Source: Pelobacter propionicus DSM 2379 (GTDB lineage: Bacteria > Desulfobacterota > Desulfuromonadia > Geobacterales > Pseudopelobacteraceae). From it: a stretch of DNA of 64,000 nucleotides. Position 1 is the first letter of the stretch. Every line of letters starts with the position of its first letter. Under the pieces are notes generated by a model that was not told the DNA's origin, made no database searches, and saw only the letters and a list, made by a program, of their open reading frames with translations. Shown here piece after piece: positions 16,047 through 25,910 of the stretch. The position numbers and the translations under genes were made by a program. The DNA lies in contig NC_008609.1 in assembly GCF_000015045.1 (NCBI RefSeq), positions 1,665,001 through 1,729,000 of the forward strand. Reading direction: 5' to 3'.

Positions 16047-16712
16047 TCATGGTTGTTCCTCGTGATCCTTCCCTTCGTGCTCCTTTTTTCGCTCCTCCCA
16101 GCCGTGCCACATGGGTTTGAAATGGGCAAAGGGGGTGTGCCCCAATGTGGCCAGATAGATGTGCACGAAGAGGAACGAGCAGAAACCGCAGGCCAGCAGG
16201 AAGTGGATGCTCACCAGGGTCTTGATGCCCCCCACCAGGTGAATGATTCCCCGCAGGGGGGTGACGTACATCAAAAGGAAGCCGGACAGGATCACCAGGG
16301 GAAGCAGGATGATCATGATAACCAGGTAGACCGTCTTCTGCAGCGGGTTGAACTTATCCTCCGGTGTGCTGACATGGGGATTGGGGCGCCCCATGAAGTA
16401 GTTGAAGAAGTAGTACAGGGCCTGGCGGAAGATGCCGCTGCGGATATCCTCCAGGGTGGGAATGTAGAGTTTGGTCAGTGTCCGGGCGATGAACAGGTAG
16501 TAGCCGAACCAGAGCAGGTAGGAGGCGGAGACGACGAAGCCGGCGGCGTTGTGGAGCCGGATGGCGTTCTTGTAGTCGCCGAAGATGTCCACGTATTCGG
16601 GAAACCTGATCTGCAGGCCGGTGAGTGCCAGGACGACGAAGCCGAAGGCGTTCAGCCAATGCCAGATCCTGATCGGCAGGGGGGTCAGGTAGATGTATTC
16701 GGTCTCTTTCAT
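16047..16712 (-). CDS. membrane cytochrome b subunit (b561/CbcB-like)
   Basis: A 221-residue integral membrane protein with four to five helices and conserved His in [26 protein letters not shown] and [10 protein letters not shown], giving candidate axial ligands for two b hemes. Members of this cytochrome b561/hydrogenase-b type pass electrons between quinol and periplasmic c hemes. Its ATG overlaps the stop of the heptaheme gene (ATGA), so the two are coupled. The pair resembles the CbcBA menaquinol oxidoreductase of Geobacter. A charged C-terminus ([15 protein letters not shown]) is probably cytoplasmic. Confidence 0.86.
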   Translation of the reverse strand: MKETEYIYLTPLPIRIWHWLNAFGFVVLALTGLQIRFPEYVDIFGDYKNAIRLHNAAGFVVSASYLLWFGYYLFIARTLTKLYIPTLEDIRSGIFRQALYYFFNYFMGRPNPHVSTPEDKFNPLQKTVYLVIMIILLPLVILSGFLLMYVTPLRGIIHLVGGIKTLVSIHFLLACGFCSFLFVHIYLATLGHTPFAHFKPMWHGWEERKKEHEGKDHEEQP

Positions 16713-17827
16713 GGCTGAGGCTTCCTTCGTCTGGCACGGGTCAGCAGGCGTCCGGTTCCGTGTCCGATGGGCATCATCAGTCCGGCCGCTATGATCAGGG
16801 CGCCGATGATGTTGAGGACCCTGCTGCGGGTGGCGCCCATCATGTAGAAGTCGGGGGTGCCGTTGAGGATGTCCAGGATTGCGCCCCGTTCCACGGCCAT
16901 TCTGGTGTACCCCCCGCTCTTGTCCGGGAGGGCCACGTAGCTCGTCTGCATGGCGCCGGGACCCGCGGCGTGGCAGAAGGTGCAGTCCCAGCGGTTGTCC
17001 TGGATGTCGTAGGTGTGGGAAACCACCTCGGGAGTCATCATCCCCCACAGACGCATCTCCTTGCGCCTGACCTGGCTGTTGAAGGCTCTTAAGTCATCCA
17101 GGGAGATGAAGCGGTCGTTGTCGCGGTCGATCAGGCTGCCCAGTTCGCTCCCCTCGGGAAGCAGTCGGGAGAGTTCTTCGTGGGTGGCCAGCCTGAATGC
17201 GCTGGCCGGTTCCCCCGGTTTACGGGTCTGGATGGCCATGGTGATGACGAAGTTTTTGGAGCCGGTGTGACAGGTGATGCAGGGGAGGGCGTCGATGTGC
17301 AGGTCGGCCTGGGGGAGCCACGTGATGTGGGTGGCAACGACCTTCTTCAGGTTGTGGCACTTGGCGCACATGTCGTTGATATCCTTGCCTGAAATCGACA
17401 GTGGGGTCTTGACCGCATGGGGATTGTGGCAGTCGGTGCAGCTGGCCTTGGAACTGTGCAGGCTCTTTGCGTACTCGGCGTGGATCGGCAGGTGGCATTC
17501 CCGGCAGGTGGCCCTGGTGGGGCGGGGCGGTTTGGGGGTGTCGTTGGGGTGAATCTCGTTGATAGCCGTGTGGCAGGACCTGCAGCCGATGTAGGAGTGG
17601 GTGGTGGCGGCGTATACGCTGGAATCGATAAAGAGGTGCTTGCCCCCCATCGTGATGATCTTCTTGTCGTTATGACAGAGCAGGCAGCGTTCGTTTTCCG
17701 GGCCGATTTCAGCCCGGACATCGGTCATTGCCGCCACCATGACCACTGACGCGATCAGCGGCAGCAGGGTCGGGAACGCAAGCAGAAGGCGGAGTCGTGG
17801 CGCCTTTTTTCGCACGGTTCTTTCCAT
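16709..17827 (-). CDS. membrane-anchored heptaheme cytochrome c (CbcA-like) with EF-hand
   Basis: A 372-residue protein with an N-terminal signal/anchor (residues ~11-35), seven CXXCH motifs (near residues 48, 82, 108, 130, 154, 183 and 282) and a C-terminal membrane helix (337-353, [17 protein letters not shown]). It should sit on the periplasmic face and take electrons from the coupled cytochrome b. Between hemes six and seven, residues 234-245 read [12 protein letters not shown], a Ca2+-binding EF-hand pattern (D at positions 1, 3, 5 and 12). The start at 17827 is chosen for the GGAG site and signal; an upstream in-frame ATG at 17872 is possible. Confidence 0.88.
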   Translation of the reverse strand: MERTVRKKAPRLRLLLAFPTLLPLIASVVMVAAMTDVRAEIGPENERCLLCHNDKKIITMGGKHLFIDSSVYAATTHSYIGCRSCHTAINEIHPNDTPKPPRPTRATCRECHLPIHAEYAKSLHSSKASCTDCHNPHAVKTPLSISGKDINDMCAKCHNLKKVVATHITWLPQADLHIDALPCITCHTGSKNFVITMAIQTRKPGEPASAFRLATHEELSRLLPEGSELGSLIDRDNDRFISLDDLRAFNSQVRRKEMRLWGMMTPEVVSHTYDIQDNRWDCTFCHAAGPGAMQTSYVALPDKSGGYTRMAVERGAILDILNGTPDFYMMGATRSRVLNIIGALIIAAGLMMPIGHGTGRLLTRARRRKPQP

Positions 17828-17941
17828 GATTATGCGGACTCCTTTCCCAATGAGGTGCCGCTGATGGATCATGCCTGTCCGCCGCTGTGTGCGGCGAAAA
17901 CGATTTCATGAAACAAATTCTACTATATGCGTCGTGATTAT

Positions 17942-18132
17942 TCAAAAATTGGCGTTGACCGTATGACGGCTCCTGCTGGGTTCGGCCAGCAGACCTCCGG
18001 GCAGACCGGCACGAAATGGAAGAAGCACCCCAGGGTGTCGGTGAGGTAGCGGTCATGCTAATGGCCGCCGTCGTTGCGCACCTCCTGGCCCAGCAGACAG
18101 GCGCTGACGCCGATAGTGATGGCAGCGGTCAT
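17942..18132 (-). pseudogene. broken DUF523-family gene after recN
   Basis: The ATG at 18132 overlaps the recN stop (ATGA). The translation MTAAITIGVSACLLGQEV then RNDGGH meets TAG at 18060-18058, then continues in the same frame as HDRYLTDTLGCFFHFVPVCPEV. DUF523 proteins normally read ..SACLLG..VRYDGGHK.DR..TDTLG..F..VPVCPEV..GLP.PRE, so an AAG-to-TAG change is the likely first lesion. After CPEV the frame shifts (GLLAEPSRS reads in another frame) and the remainder of the ~150-residue family is missing. It was once translationally coupled to recN. Confidence 0.75.
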
Positions 18133-19799
18133 GGTGATGAACTCCTGGCCGTTGCCAGCAGCTCGCCGGCGTGGCTGCGGGTGGTGTCGGTGATGACTGC
18201 GCCTCCCAGCATGCGGGAGATCTCCTCGATGCGGGCTTTCTTGTCCAGGGGGGTGACGGCTGTGGCGGTGCGGCCGTTGTCGACCCGCTTGGCAACGTGC
18301 AGATGCTGGTCGGCGAACACCGCAACCTGGGGGAGGTGGGTGATACAAAGCACCTGCTGGCGCCGGGCAACCCTCTTCAGCTTCCTGCCCACGGTTTCCG
18401 AGGTGGCGCCACCGATGCCGCTGTCCACCTCGTCGAATACCAGGGTGGGAACGTCCCCCTCGGGCAGGACCTGCTTGAAGGCCAGCATCAGGCGCGACAG
18501 TTCGCCGCCCGAGGCGATTTTTGCCAGGGGGCGCGGCGGCTCTCCGGCGTTGGGGGAGAAGAGCAGCTCCATGCGCTCGAATCCGGTGGGGCGCGGTTCG
18601 TCCAGCAGGGTCAGGTCGGCCTCGATGACGGCGTTCTTCATGGCAAGCTGGCGCGCCTCGTTTTCCAGGGCCTGCTTCAACGCGTCCGCCGCGGCCGCGC
18701 GTTGTCGGCTCAGTTCCGCTCCGCAGCGGCGCAGCTCCTTCTCCAGCCGGTCGCACTGGCCCTGCAGCGCCTCCCGGTCATGCTCCTGGTCGCGGATCTG
18801 TTCCAGCTCTCCGTCGACCTGTTGTTGGAACTCCAGGATGTCCCGGATGGTCGGGCCGTACTTGCGCTTGAGTCGGTTGATCTGGTCCAGACGATCCTCG
18901 ACGCGTTGCAGGGAGAGCGGGTCCGCCTCGACCCGGGAGGCATAGCCGCGCAGGGTCATGGCGGCGTCCTCCAGCTGCAGGTAGCAGTTTTCCAAGGAGG
19001 TTGCCGTCTCCCCCAGGGTCTGGTCGATGGCGGCGATTTCGCGGATGGCGTTGCTTATCCTGCGCAGCTGACCCAGAAGGGCGCCATCGCCGCCGTAGAG
19101 CAGTTCGAACGCCTCGGCGCTGGCTCCCCCCAGTTTCTCCGCGTTGGCCAGCAGCTGGCGTTCTTCCTCCAGCTGCTCCTCCTCACCGTCCCGAAGCTCT
19201 GCCCCGGCTATCTCCTGGGACTGGAACGACAGCAGGTCCAGCCTGCGGGCCGCCTCGCGCTCCCGTTCGTCCGCATGGGCTAGGCGCTCCCGTACTGTCT
19301 GCAGCTTTGCATACAGGCTGGCGAAAGCTCCGCGCAGATCAGTGTTTCCGGCAAAGAGGTCCAGGAGCAGCAGCTGGTTCTCCGGTCTGAGCAGGGTCTG
19401 GGATTCATGCTGTCCATAGATGTTGATCAGGCGGCGGGAGATGTCGGAGAGCAGGGTCAGGGTTGCCATGGCGCCGTTGATGAAGATGCGGTTCTTTCCG
19501 GCGCGGGAGATGGAGCGTTTGACCAGCAGTTCAGCTTCGCAGGGGAAACCGGAGTCGCTGAGCAGCTGCGACAGCTCGGACATATCCGAGATGTCGAAGA
19601 TTGCCTCCACCACGGCCTCGTCCGAGCCGGAACGGATCAGATCGGCCGAGGCGCGTCCCCCCATGATCAGCCCCACGGCGTCGATGATGATCGATTTGCC
19701 GGCCCCGGTCTCGCCGGTCAGGATGGTCAGGCCCGGTTTGAGGGAGAGGTGCAGCGAATCGATGATGGCTATATTGGTGATGGACAGGTCGGTCAGCAT
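18129..19799 (-). CDS. recN: DNA repair protein RecN
   Basis: A 556-residue SMC-like ATPase acting in double-strand-break repair. It has an N-terminal Walker A (GETGAGKS, residues 29-36), two coiled-coil arms in the middle rich in Glu/Leu/Gln, the ABC signature ASGGELSRLMLA, Walker B VFDEVDSGIGG and a D-loop His region (VLCITHLPQVA). The start at 19799 gives the canonical MLTDLSITNIAIID. It lies 96 bp downstream of nadK on the same strand; a nadK-recN neighbourhood is common in bacteria. Its stop overlaps the DUF523 remnant. Confidence 0.95.
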   Translation of the reverse strand: MLTDLSITNIAIIDSLHLSLKPGLTILTGETGAGKSIIIDAVGLIMGGRASADLIRSGSDEAVVEAIFDISDMSELSQLLSDSGFPCEAELLVKRSISRAGKNRIFINGAMATLTLLSDISRRLINIYGQHESQTLLRPENQLLLLDLFAGNTDLRGAFASLYAKLQTVRERLAHADEREREAARRLDLLSFQSQEIAGAELRDGEEEQLEEERQLLANAEKLGGASAEAFELLYGGDGALLGQLRRISNAIREIAAIDQTLGETATSLENCYLQLEDAAMTLRGYASRVEADPLSLQRVEDRLDQINRLKRKYGPTIRDILEFQQQVDGELEQIRDQEHDREALQGQCDRLEKELRRCGAELSRQRAAAADALKQALENEARQLAMKNAVIEADLTLLDEPRPTGFERMELLFSPNAGEPPRPLAKIASGGELSRLMLAFKQVLPEGDVPTLVFDEVDSGIGGATSETVGRKLKRVARRQQVLCITHLPQVAVFADQHLHVAKRVDNGRTATAVTPLDKKARIEEISRMLGGAVITDTTRSHAGELLATARSSSP

Positions 19800-19895
19800 A
19801 ATAACACCTGGTATGTGATTCGTGGTTCGAGGTTCAACGTTCAGAGGTATGAGTGACGTCAACCATGAACCCTGAACCGCGAGCATTGAACCGAT

Positions 19896-20762
19896 TTATC
19901 CCCACTTCAGTTTGGTCCGCAGTACCTCGAAGTAATCCAGTTTCCGGGGTACGGCCAGATTGGTGATCGAGGGGGCCCTGCGCACCTCCACTGTGTCACC
20001 CTGCAATAGCTCGAAGCCCACCTGGCCGTCCAGGGTCAGGTAGACCTTGTCGTCGTGGGGACAGGTGACGGTGATGGTGATGACCGATTCATCCGGGACC
20101 ACGACGGGACGGTTGGTCAGGGAGTGTGGGCAGATGGGGGTTATGGCGATGCAGCTCACCTGGGGATGGACGATCGGGCCGCCGGCGGACATGGAATAGC
20201 CGGTGGAGCCGGTGGGGGTGGAGACGATCAGTCCGTCGGCCTTGAAATTGGTCAGGATGTGGTTGCCGATTCTCGTCTTCAGGTTGACGATGCGGGCCAG
20301 GATACCGGTCCTGTTGAGCACCAACTCGTTCAGGATAGGGCATTTCTCGATCGGCTTGCCCTCGCGCAGGATGCTGACCTCCAGCATCATGCGCCGGGAA
20401 CTGCGCTGGTTTCCCGTCAGGCAGAGTTCAAGCTCGCCGTAGAGAGCCTCCACGGTGACTTCGGTCAGAAAACCGAGGCTGCCCAGGTTGATCCCCAGGA
20501 TGGGGATCTCCTTGCCATAGAACAGGCGCGCCGTGGAGAGCAGGGTGCCGTCCCCCCCCAGCACCACCACCATCTCGGCCTGGCTCAGGATCTCCTCGTG
20601 GGTCATGCCGTCGTTACGCAGGAGATGGCGGGCCAGGTGCTCCTCGATCAGGTGGACGCAGTTCTTCCGTTCCAGCCAGGAGATCAGCTCGGTGGCTACT
20701 TCCTGGCAGCGGGGGTCGTGTACCTTGGCGAATATGGCGACATATTTTAGGTGCATGCTCAT
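19896..20762 (-). CDS. nadK: NAD kinase
   Basis: A 288-residue enzyme making NADP+ from NAD+ and ATP (or polyphosphate). Signatures: VVVLGGDGTLLSTARLF (GGDGT motif), the NE pair in CPILNELVLNR, and ADGLIVSTPTGSTGYSMSAGGPIV. The start is ambiguous: ATG at 20762 (MSMHLKYV) or 20756 (MHLKYV); neither has a strong ribosome site. It lies between valS and recN on the minus strand, with a 14-bp stem hairpin separating it from valS. Confidence 0.94.
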   Translation of the reverse strand: MSMHLKYVAIFAKVHDPRCQEVATELISWLERKNCVHLIEEHLARHLLRNDGMTHEEILSQAEMVVVLGGDGTLLSTARLFYGKEIPILGINLGSLGFLTEVTVEALYGELELCLTGNQRSSRRMMLEVSILREGKPIEKCPILNELVLNRTGILARIVNLKTRIGNHILTNFKADGLIVSTPTGSTGYSMSAGGPIVHPQVSCIAITPICPHSLTNRPVVVPDESVITITVTCPHDDKVYLTLDGQVGFELLQGDTVEVRRAPSITNLAVPRKLDYFEVLRTKLKWG

Positions 20763-20790
20763 GCTGGCTGCTCGTTGATCCCGGAAAGAG

Positions 20791-20820
20791 CAACCAGCCA
20801 CAGAACTCTGTGGCTGGTTG
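20791..20820. terminator. hairpin between valS and nadK
   Basis: A 14-bp perfect inverted repeat (caaccagccacaga at 20791-20804 with tctgtggctggttg at 20807-20820). On the minus strand it follows valS and is trailed by only a short ctcttt, so it may attenuate rather than fully end transcription into nadK. Confidence 0.5.
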
Positions 20821-20865
20821 CTGGTTTTGGGGTTGATACATCTTCTGATGCGAGGGCGCCTCGGG

Positions 20866-23526
20866 CTACCTGAGTTTCCTGATCTTCTCCAGGCTCTCTT
20901 CCAGCACCCGCTTCTTGCCGGTTACCTCGGCCAGCTTCTCCCGCTCCTTGGCCACCACCTCGGCCGGTGCGCGGTCCACGAAGCTGGGGTTCTGCAGCTT
21001 CTTGGAGAACATGTCGATCTCTTTCTCGATCTTGGCGATCTCCTTGGAGAGGCGCTTCTCCTCTTCCTCCACATTGACCAGCCCCTTGAGCGGCACGAAG
21101 ATCTGCACGTCGCCGGCAACCTGGATGGAGGCGTCTTCCGGCTTCTCCAGCCCCTGGCCGATGGTCAGGTCGGAAATGCGGGCCAGGTTGACGATGGCGC
21201 TCTGGCTCTGTTGCATCAGTTCCAGGCTCGCCGCGTTGGCGCAGGAGAGGATCGTGGCGATCTGTTTGCTGGGGGGGACGTCCATCTCGCCGCGGATGTT
21301 GCGGATGGAGCCGATAACCTCCATGACCCGCTCCATGGCCGCCGCCTCCTGGGCAAAACTCCGCTCGTCGGCCGGCATGGGAAAGGGGGCCTGCATGATC
21401 GTCGGCGATGCCTTGGATCCGGGCAGGGCCTGCCAGATCTCCTCGGTGATGAAGGGCATGAAGGGGTGCAATAGCCGCAGCAGATGGTCGAGAGTATACC
21501 AGAGAACGTACTGGCTGGTCTTTTTGCGTTCAGGCGTGCCGTTGTACAGATCCTGTTTGGACAGCTCCAGGTACCAGTCGCAGAACTCGCTCCAGGTGAA
21601 CTGGTACAGCGCCGAGGCGCTCTCGTTGTAGCGGTAGCCGGTCAGGCTCTCGTCCACCAGGCGTGCGGTCTCGTTCAGGCGGTGCAGGATCCACTTGTCT
21701 CCCGCCGAGAGGGAAAGCTCACCCAGGGTGATGCCGTCCGGATCGAAGCCGTCCAGGTTCATCAGGGTGAAGCGGGCCGCGTTCCAGACCTTGTTGCAGA
21801 AGTTGCGGTAGCCGGCGATGCGCTCCTCGGCCAGCTTGATGTCGCGCCCCTGGGCGGCAAAGGCGGCCAGGGTGAAGCGGAAGGCGTCGGTGCCGTACTG
21901 GTCGATGATGGTCAGCGGGTCGATCACGTTCCCCTTGGACTTGGACATCTTCTGGCCGTGGGCGTCGCGCACCAGGGCGTGGATGTACACGTCCGTGAAG
22001 GGGACTTGGTCCATGAAGTGCAGCCCCATCATCATCATGCGGGCAACCCAGAAAAAGAGGATGTCGAAGCCGGTGACCAGACAGGAGGTGGGGTAGAAAC
22101 GCTCCAGCTCGGGGGTCTTGTCGGGCCATCCCATGGTGGAGAAGGGCCAGAGAGCCGAGGAGAACCAGGTGTCCAACACATCGGTCTCTTGGTGGATCTC
22201 GTCGCTGCCGCAAGCGGAGCAGCTGGTGGGATCTTCCATGGCTACGGTCACGCCGCCGCAGTGGTCGCAGAACCAGGCCGGGATGCGGTGTCCCCACCAA
22301 ATCTGGCGCGAGATGCACCAGTCGCGGATATTCTCCATCCAGTCGTAGTAGGTATTCTCCCACTGTTTCGGTAGGATGCGGGTCTTTCCCTCCTTCACCG
22401 CCTGAAGTGCGCGCTCGGCCAGCGGGCCGACCTTGACGTACCACTGCAGCGACAGATAGGGCTCAACGACGGTCTTGCAGCGGTAGCAGCCGCCCACCGA
22501 CATGGCGTGGTCTTCGATTCTGTCCAAGAGGCCGGCCTGCTCCAGGTCGGCCACGATGCGTTCGCGGGCGGCGAAGCGGTCCATCCCCTCGTACTGGTGG
22601 CCGGCGGCGTTGATGACCCCCGATTCGTCGAAAACGTTGATCTTGTCCAGTCCGTGGCGCAGGCCGACCTCGAAGTCGTTGAAGTCGTGGGCCGGGGTGA
22701 TCTTGACCACGCCGGTGCCGAACTCGCGGTCAACGTAGTCGTCGGCCACCACCGGGATCTCACGGTTGACCAGCGGCAGGAGCACTTTCTTGCCCACCAG
22801 GTCGCTGTAGCGTTCGTCCTCGGGATGCACCGCCACCGCCGTGTCCCCCAGCATGGTTTCCGGGCGGGTGGTAGCCACGATGACGAAGCGTCCCGGCTCG
22901 CCCACCACCGGGTAGCGGATGTGCCAGAAGTGCCCTTTCTGCTCCTCGTGTTCCACCTCGATGTCGGAGAGGGCGGTGTGGCAACGGGGGCACCAGTTGA
23001 TCAGGCGGTTGTCGCGATAGATCAGGCCGTCCTGGTGGAGTTTCACAAACACCGTGCGCACCGCCTTGGAGAGCCCCGCGTCCATGGTGAAGCGCTCCCG
23101 CTCCCAGTCGCAGGAGGCGCCCAGGCGTTTCAGCTGGCCGATGATCTGGCCGCCCGATTCCGCCTTCCACTTCCAGACCCGCTGGATGAAGGCATCCCGT
23201 CCCAGGTCGTGGCGGTCCATGCCCTCGGCGGCCAGCTGGCGCTCCACCACGTTCTGGGTGGCGATGCCAGCGTGGTCGGTGCCGGGCATCCAGAGTACGT
23301 TGTGCCCCTGCATCCGTTTCCAGCGGCAGAGGATGTCCTGCATAGTGTTGTTGAGGGCATGTCCCATGTGCAGGGCGCCGGTCACGTTGGGGGGGGGGAT
23401 GACGATGGAATAGGGTTTATTGTCGGAGGTGGCGTCGGCGTGGAAGTAGTGCTTCTCTTCCCACTCGGCGTACCATTTCTTTTCAACGTCGTGGGGCTCG
23501 TAGCCTTTGGCAAGTTCTCTGGTCAT
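20866..23526 (-). CDS. valS: valyl-tRNA synthetase
   Basis: An 886-residue class I synthetase that charges tRNA-Val. It shows PPPNVTGALHMGHALN (HIGH motif), a CP1 editing domain (TTRPETMLGDTAVAVHPED), KMSKSKGN, the anticodon-binding domain, and a C-terminal coiled coil (EEEKRLSKEIAKIEKEIDMFSKKL) typical of ValS. The start at 23526 (MTRELAKGYEPHDVEKKWY) fits family N-termini. It is downstream of trpG on the same strand, with a 160-bp gap. Length and motifs are normal. Confidence 0.97.
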   Translation of the reverse strand: MTRELAKGYEPHDVEKKWYAEWEEKHYFHADATSDNKPYSIVIPPPNVTGALHMGHALNNTMQDILCRWKRMQGHNVLWMPGTDHAGIATQNVVERQLAAEGMDRHDLGRDAFIQRVWKWKAESGGQIIGQLKRLGASCDWERERFTMDAGLSKAVRTVFVKLHQDGLIYRDNRLINWCPRCHTALSDIEVEHEEQKGHFWHIRYPVVGEPGRFVIVATTRPETMLGDTAVAVHPEDERYSDLVGKKVLLPLVNREIPVVADDYVDREFGTGVVKITPAHDFNDFEVGLRHGLDKINVFDESGVINAAGHQYEGMDRFAARERIVADLEQAGLLDRIEDHAMSVGGCYRCKTVVEPYLSLQWYVKVGPLAERALQAVKEGKTRILPKQWENTYYDWMENIRDWCISRQIWWGHRIPAWFCDHCGGVTVAMEDPTSCSACGSDEIHQETDVLDTWFSSALWPFSTMGWPDKTPELERFYPTSCLVTGFDILFFWVARMMMMGLHFMDQVPFTDVYIHALVRDAHGQKMSKSKGNVIDPLTIIDQYGTDAFRFTLAAFAAQGRDIKLAEERIAGYRNFCNKVWNAARFTLMNLDGFDPDGITLGELSLSAGDKWILHRLNETARLVDESLTGYRYNESASALYQFTWSEFCDWYLELSKQDLYNGTPERKKTSQYVLWYTLDHLLRLLHPFMPFITEEIWQALPGSKASPTIMQAPFPMPADERSFAQEAAAMERVMEVIGSIRNIRGEMDVPPSKQIATILSCANAASLELMQQSQSAIVNLARISDLTIGQGLEKPEDASIQVAGDVQIFVPLKGLVNVEEEEKRLSKEIAKIEKEIDMFSKKLQNPSFVDRAPAEVVAKEREKLAEVTGKKRVLEESLEKIRKLR

Positions 23527-23633
23527 GTGTCGAAATACCGTTCCTGGAATTATTTGCAATCACGCACTAAAAAAATACGGGGGCATATGCAGCCCTTCTC
23601 CCCCGAAATAACGATATGTTCTGGTATTGGCAT

Positions 23634-23695
23634 ACATCGGTGAAGGGTAAGGAGTGAGGGGGAAAGAGACCTCACGCTTCACTTCTCACCGATGT
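23634..23695. repeat. imperfect hairpin of the GTGAGGAGTGA-like intergenic type
   Basis: A 10-bp outer stem (acatcggtga at 23634-23643 with tcaccgatgt at 23686-23695) plus an inner gtgagg/cctcac pair. It overlaps the last codons of trpG. Similar AGGAGTGA-rich runs occur at 14502-14512 and 55276-55286. Confidence 0.4.
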
Positions 23696-24261
23696 GCGCT
23701 GATGCGCAGGAAGTTGGCCAGCATCTCCATGCCCCCCTCGGTGAGGATCGATTCGGGGTGGAACTGCACCCCCCAGATGGGCAGCTGCCGGTGGCGCAGT
23801 CCCATGATCTCGCCGTTGTCCACCCAGGCGGTCACCTCCAGGCAGTCCGGCAAGGTGGGGCGGTCCACCACCAGGGAGTGGTAGCGGGTGGCCTGGAAGG
23901 GATTGGCTAGGCCCTGGAACAGTTCCCTGCCATCGTGGTGGATGGGGGAGGTCTTGCCGTGCATCAGCGACACGCTGCGTACCACGTTGCCGCCAAAGGC
24001 GGCGCCGATGGCCTGGTGCCCCAGACAGACCCCCAGGATCGGGATCTTGCCGGCGAAGTGCCTGATGGCTGCCACGGAGATGCCGGCCTCTTCGGGGGAA
24101 CAGGGTCCGGGGGATATGACCAGCCGCTGGGGGCGCATGGTTTCAATCTCATCAAGGGTGATTTTGTCGTTGCGGTGCACCCGCACATTTTCACCCAGTT
24201 GACCGAAGTACTGGACGATGTTGAAGGTGAAGGAGTCGTAGTTGTCGATCATCAAAAGCAT
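23686..24261 (-). CDS. trpG: anthranilate synthase glutaminase subunit
   Basis: A 191-residue class I glutamine amidotransferase supplying ammonia to TrpE. It begins [19 protein letters not shown]. The catalytic Cys is in [17 protein letters not shown] and the His-Glu pair in [15 protein letters not shown]; the oxyanion loop is [13 protein letters not shown]. It starts one base after the trpE stop (TAA-A-ATG), so the subunits are made together. It could also serve PabA in folate synthesis; the tight coupling to trpE favours tryptophan. Confidence 0.93.
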   Translation of the reverse strand: MLLMIDNYDSFTFNIVQYFGQLGENVRVHRNDKITLDEIETMRPQRLVISPGPCSPEEAGISVAAIRHFAGKIPILGVCLGHQAIGAAFGGNVVRSVSLMHGKTSPIHHDGRELFQGLANPFQATRYHSLVVDRPTLPDCLEVTAWVDNGEIMGLRHRQLPIWGVQFHPESILTEGGMEMLANFLRISAHR

Positions 24262-24262
24262 T

Positions 24263-25738
24263 TTATTCCAGCCCTCCCTCGGCGATCTCGATGGCCCGTC
24301 GCGCGGCCATGGCCTTGTTGACAGTCTCCTGCCACTCCGCGGCCGGGTCCGAGTCTGCCACCACGCCGCCGCCGGCCTGCAGGTGTACCATGCCGTCCTT
24401 GATCACCAGGGTGCGGATGGTGATGGCCAAGTCCATGTTGCCGGAGAAGGAGAAGTACCCCACCGCGCCGCCGTAGACTTCCCGGCGCACCGGCTCCAGT
24501 TCGTCGATGATCTGCATGGCCCTGATCTTGGGCGCCCCCGAGAGGGTGCCGGCCGGAAGCGTTGCCCGCACCAGGTCGAAGGCGTCGCTCTCCGGCTTCA
24601 GCTCTCCCTGCACGTTGGAGACGATGTGCATGACGTGGGAGTAGCGTTCGATGACCATCAGCTCGGACACCTTCACGCTGCCGGTCTCGCAGACCCTGCC
24701 CAGGTCGTTCCTGCCCAGGTCAACCAGCATGACATGTTCGGCCCGCTCCTTGGGGTCGGCCAAAAGTTCCTCCGCCAGGCGGATGTCCTCCTCGCCGCTG
24801 ACGCCCCGCGGGCGGGTGCCGGCGATGGGACGCAGTTCCACGCCGGTCCCCTCCTTGCGCACCATGACTTCCGGCGAGGCGCCGGCGATGATGGTGCCGT
24901 CAAGACGCAGGAAGAACATGTAGGGGGAGGGGTTGAGGGTGCGCATGACCCGGTAGACGTCGAAGGGGTCGGCCTCCAGTTTTCCGCTGAAGCGCTGGGA
25001 GGGGACGACCTGGATGATGTCGCCGGCCCGGATGTACTCCTTGGCTTTTTCAACGCCTGCCTCGTACTCCTCCCGGCTGATGTTGGAGCGCAGTTCCGTT
25101 CGCCGGGCACTGGGGGGCACGGTCATGTCCGGTAGGGGCATGCGCAGCCGCTTCACGATGGACTCTATGTTGGCGATGGCCTCGTCATAGGCCTGGCGGG
25201 GGGATTTGCCCTGGCTGACATGGGCGTTGGAGACCACCTTTATCTTCTGGCTCATGGTGTCGAAGATCACGATGGTGTCGGTTATTAAGAGGTAGGTGTC
25301 GTAGGCGTCGATGACAGCCGGTTTCGTGGTCGGCAGATGCTCGAAGTGTCGCACCATGTCGTAGCCCAGGTAGCCGACCGCGCCGCCGAAGAAGCGCGGC
25401 AGTCCCTCCACCTCCACGGGGGTGAAGCGGGCCATCACATCACGGACGCATCTCAGTGGGTCGTCACTGGACAGGGTGGTGGTCACGCCGTCCTCGATGA
25501 TTTCCACGCAACTCCCCTTGGAGCGGACGATCATGGAGGGGGTGGAGCCGAGAAAACTGTAGCGCGCCCATTTTTCACCACCCTCGATACTCTCCAGCAG
25601 AAAGGAAAAACGGCCGTCATCCAGCTTTCTGAAGGCGCTGACGGGGGTGTCCATATCCGCCATGATCTCCCGGTATACCGGTATCAGGTTGCCGCGGCTT
25701 GATAATTCCAGGAATGTAGTAAAATCGGGGCAGGCCAT
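24263..25738 (-). CDS. trpE: anthranilate synthase component I
   Basis: A 491-residue chorismate-using enzyme; with TrpG it makes anthranilate, the first tryptophan-specific step. Signatures: the N-terminal regulatory region with an LLES element ([20 protein letters not shown]) near the feedback site, then [11 protein letters not shown], the active-site [17 protein letters not shown], and [21 protein letters not shown]. The start at 25738 gives the usual [13 protein letters not shown]. No Trp-rich leader peptide or attenuator is visible in the 170 bp upstream, and no other trp genes are adjacent except trpG. Divergent from cheV. Confidence 0.95.
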   Translation of the reverse strand: MACPDFTTFLELSSRGNLIPVYREIMADMDTPVSAFRKLDDGRFSFLLESIEGGEKWARYSFLGSTPSMIVRSKGSCVEIIEDGVTTTLSSDDPLRCVRDVMARFTPVEVEGLPRFFGGAVGYLGYDMVRHFEHLPTTKPAVIDAYDTYLLITDTIVIFDTMSQKIKVVSNAHVSQGKSPRQAYDEAIANIESIVKRLRMPLPDMTVPPSARRTELRSNISREEYEAGVEKAKEYIRAGDIIQVVPSQRFSGKLEADPFDVYRVMRTLNPSPYMFFLRLDGTIIAGASPEVMVRKEGTGVELRPIAGTRPRGVSGEEDIRLAEELLADPKERAEHVMLVDLGRNDLGRVCETGSVKVSELMVIERYSHVMHIVSNVQGELKPESDAFDLVRATLPAGTLSGAPKIRAMQIIDELEPVRREVYGGAVGYFSFSGNMDLAITIRTLVIKDGMVHLQAGGGVVADSDPAAEWQETVNKAMAARRAIEIAEGGLE

Positions 25739-25910
25739 GCTGACTCCAAAGATTTGAAATTGCAAAGGGTTTACAAGCTAGCATAGGCGTGATGGCCTGT
25801 CAAGGATGGCCGCCACGGCACGTTTACGGTCCTTTTTAATGTAAAATTGCGGAATTACTCAATCAGTGGTATACGGATAGCTGTTGTCAGGTATTTCAGG
25901 GGGGGCGAAC

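Noticed and set aside
14564-16120. Long plus-strand frame opposite the 18-heme cytochrome gene
   Set aside because: Repetitive ACAAGF-type pattern is the antisense image of the repeated CXXCH modules.
25739-25910. Trp leader peptide upstream of trpE
   Set aside because: No run of Trp codons or terminator on the minus strand.
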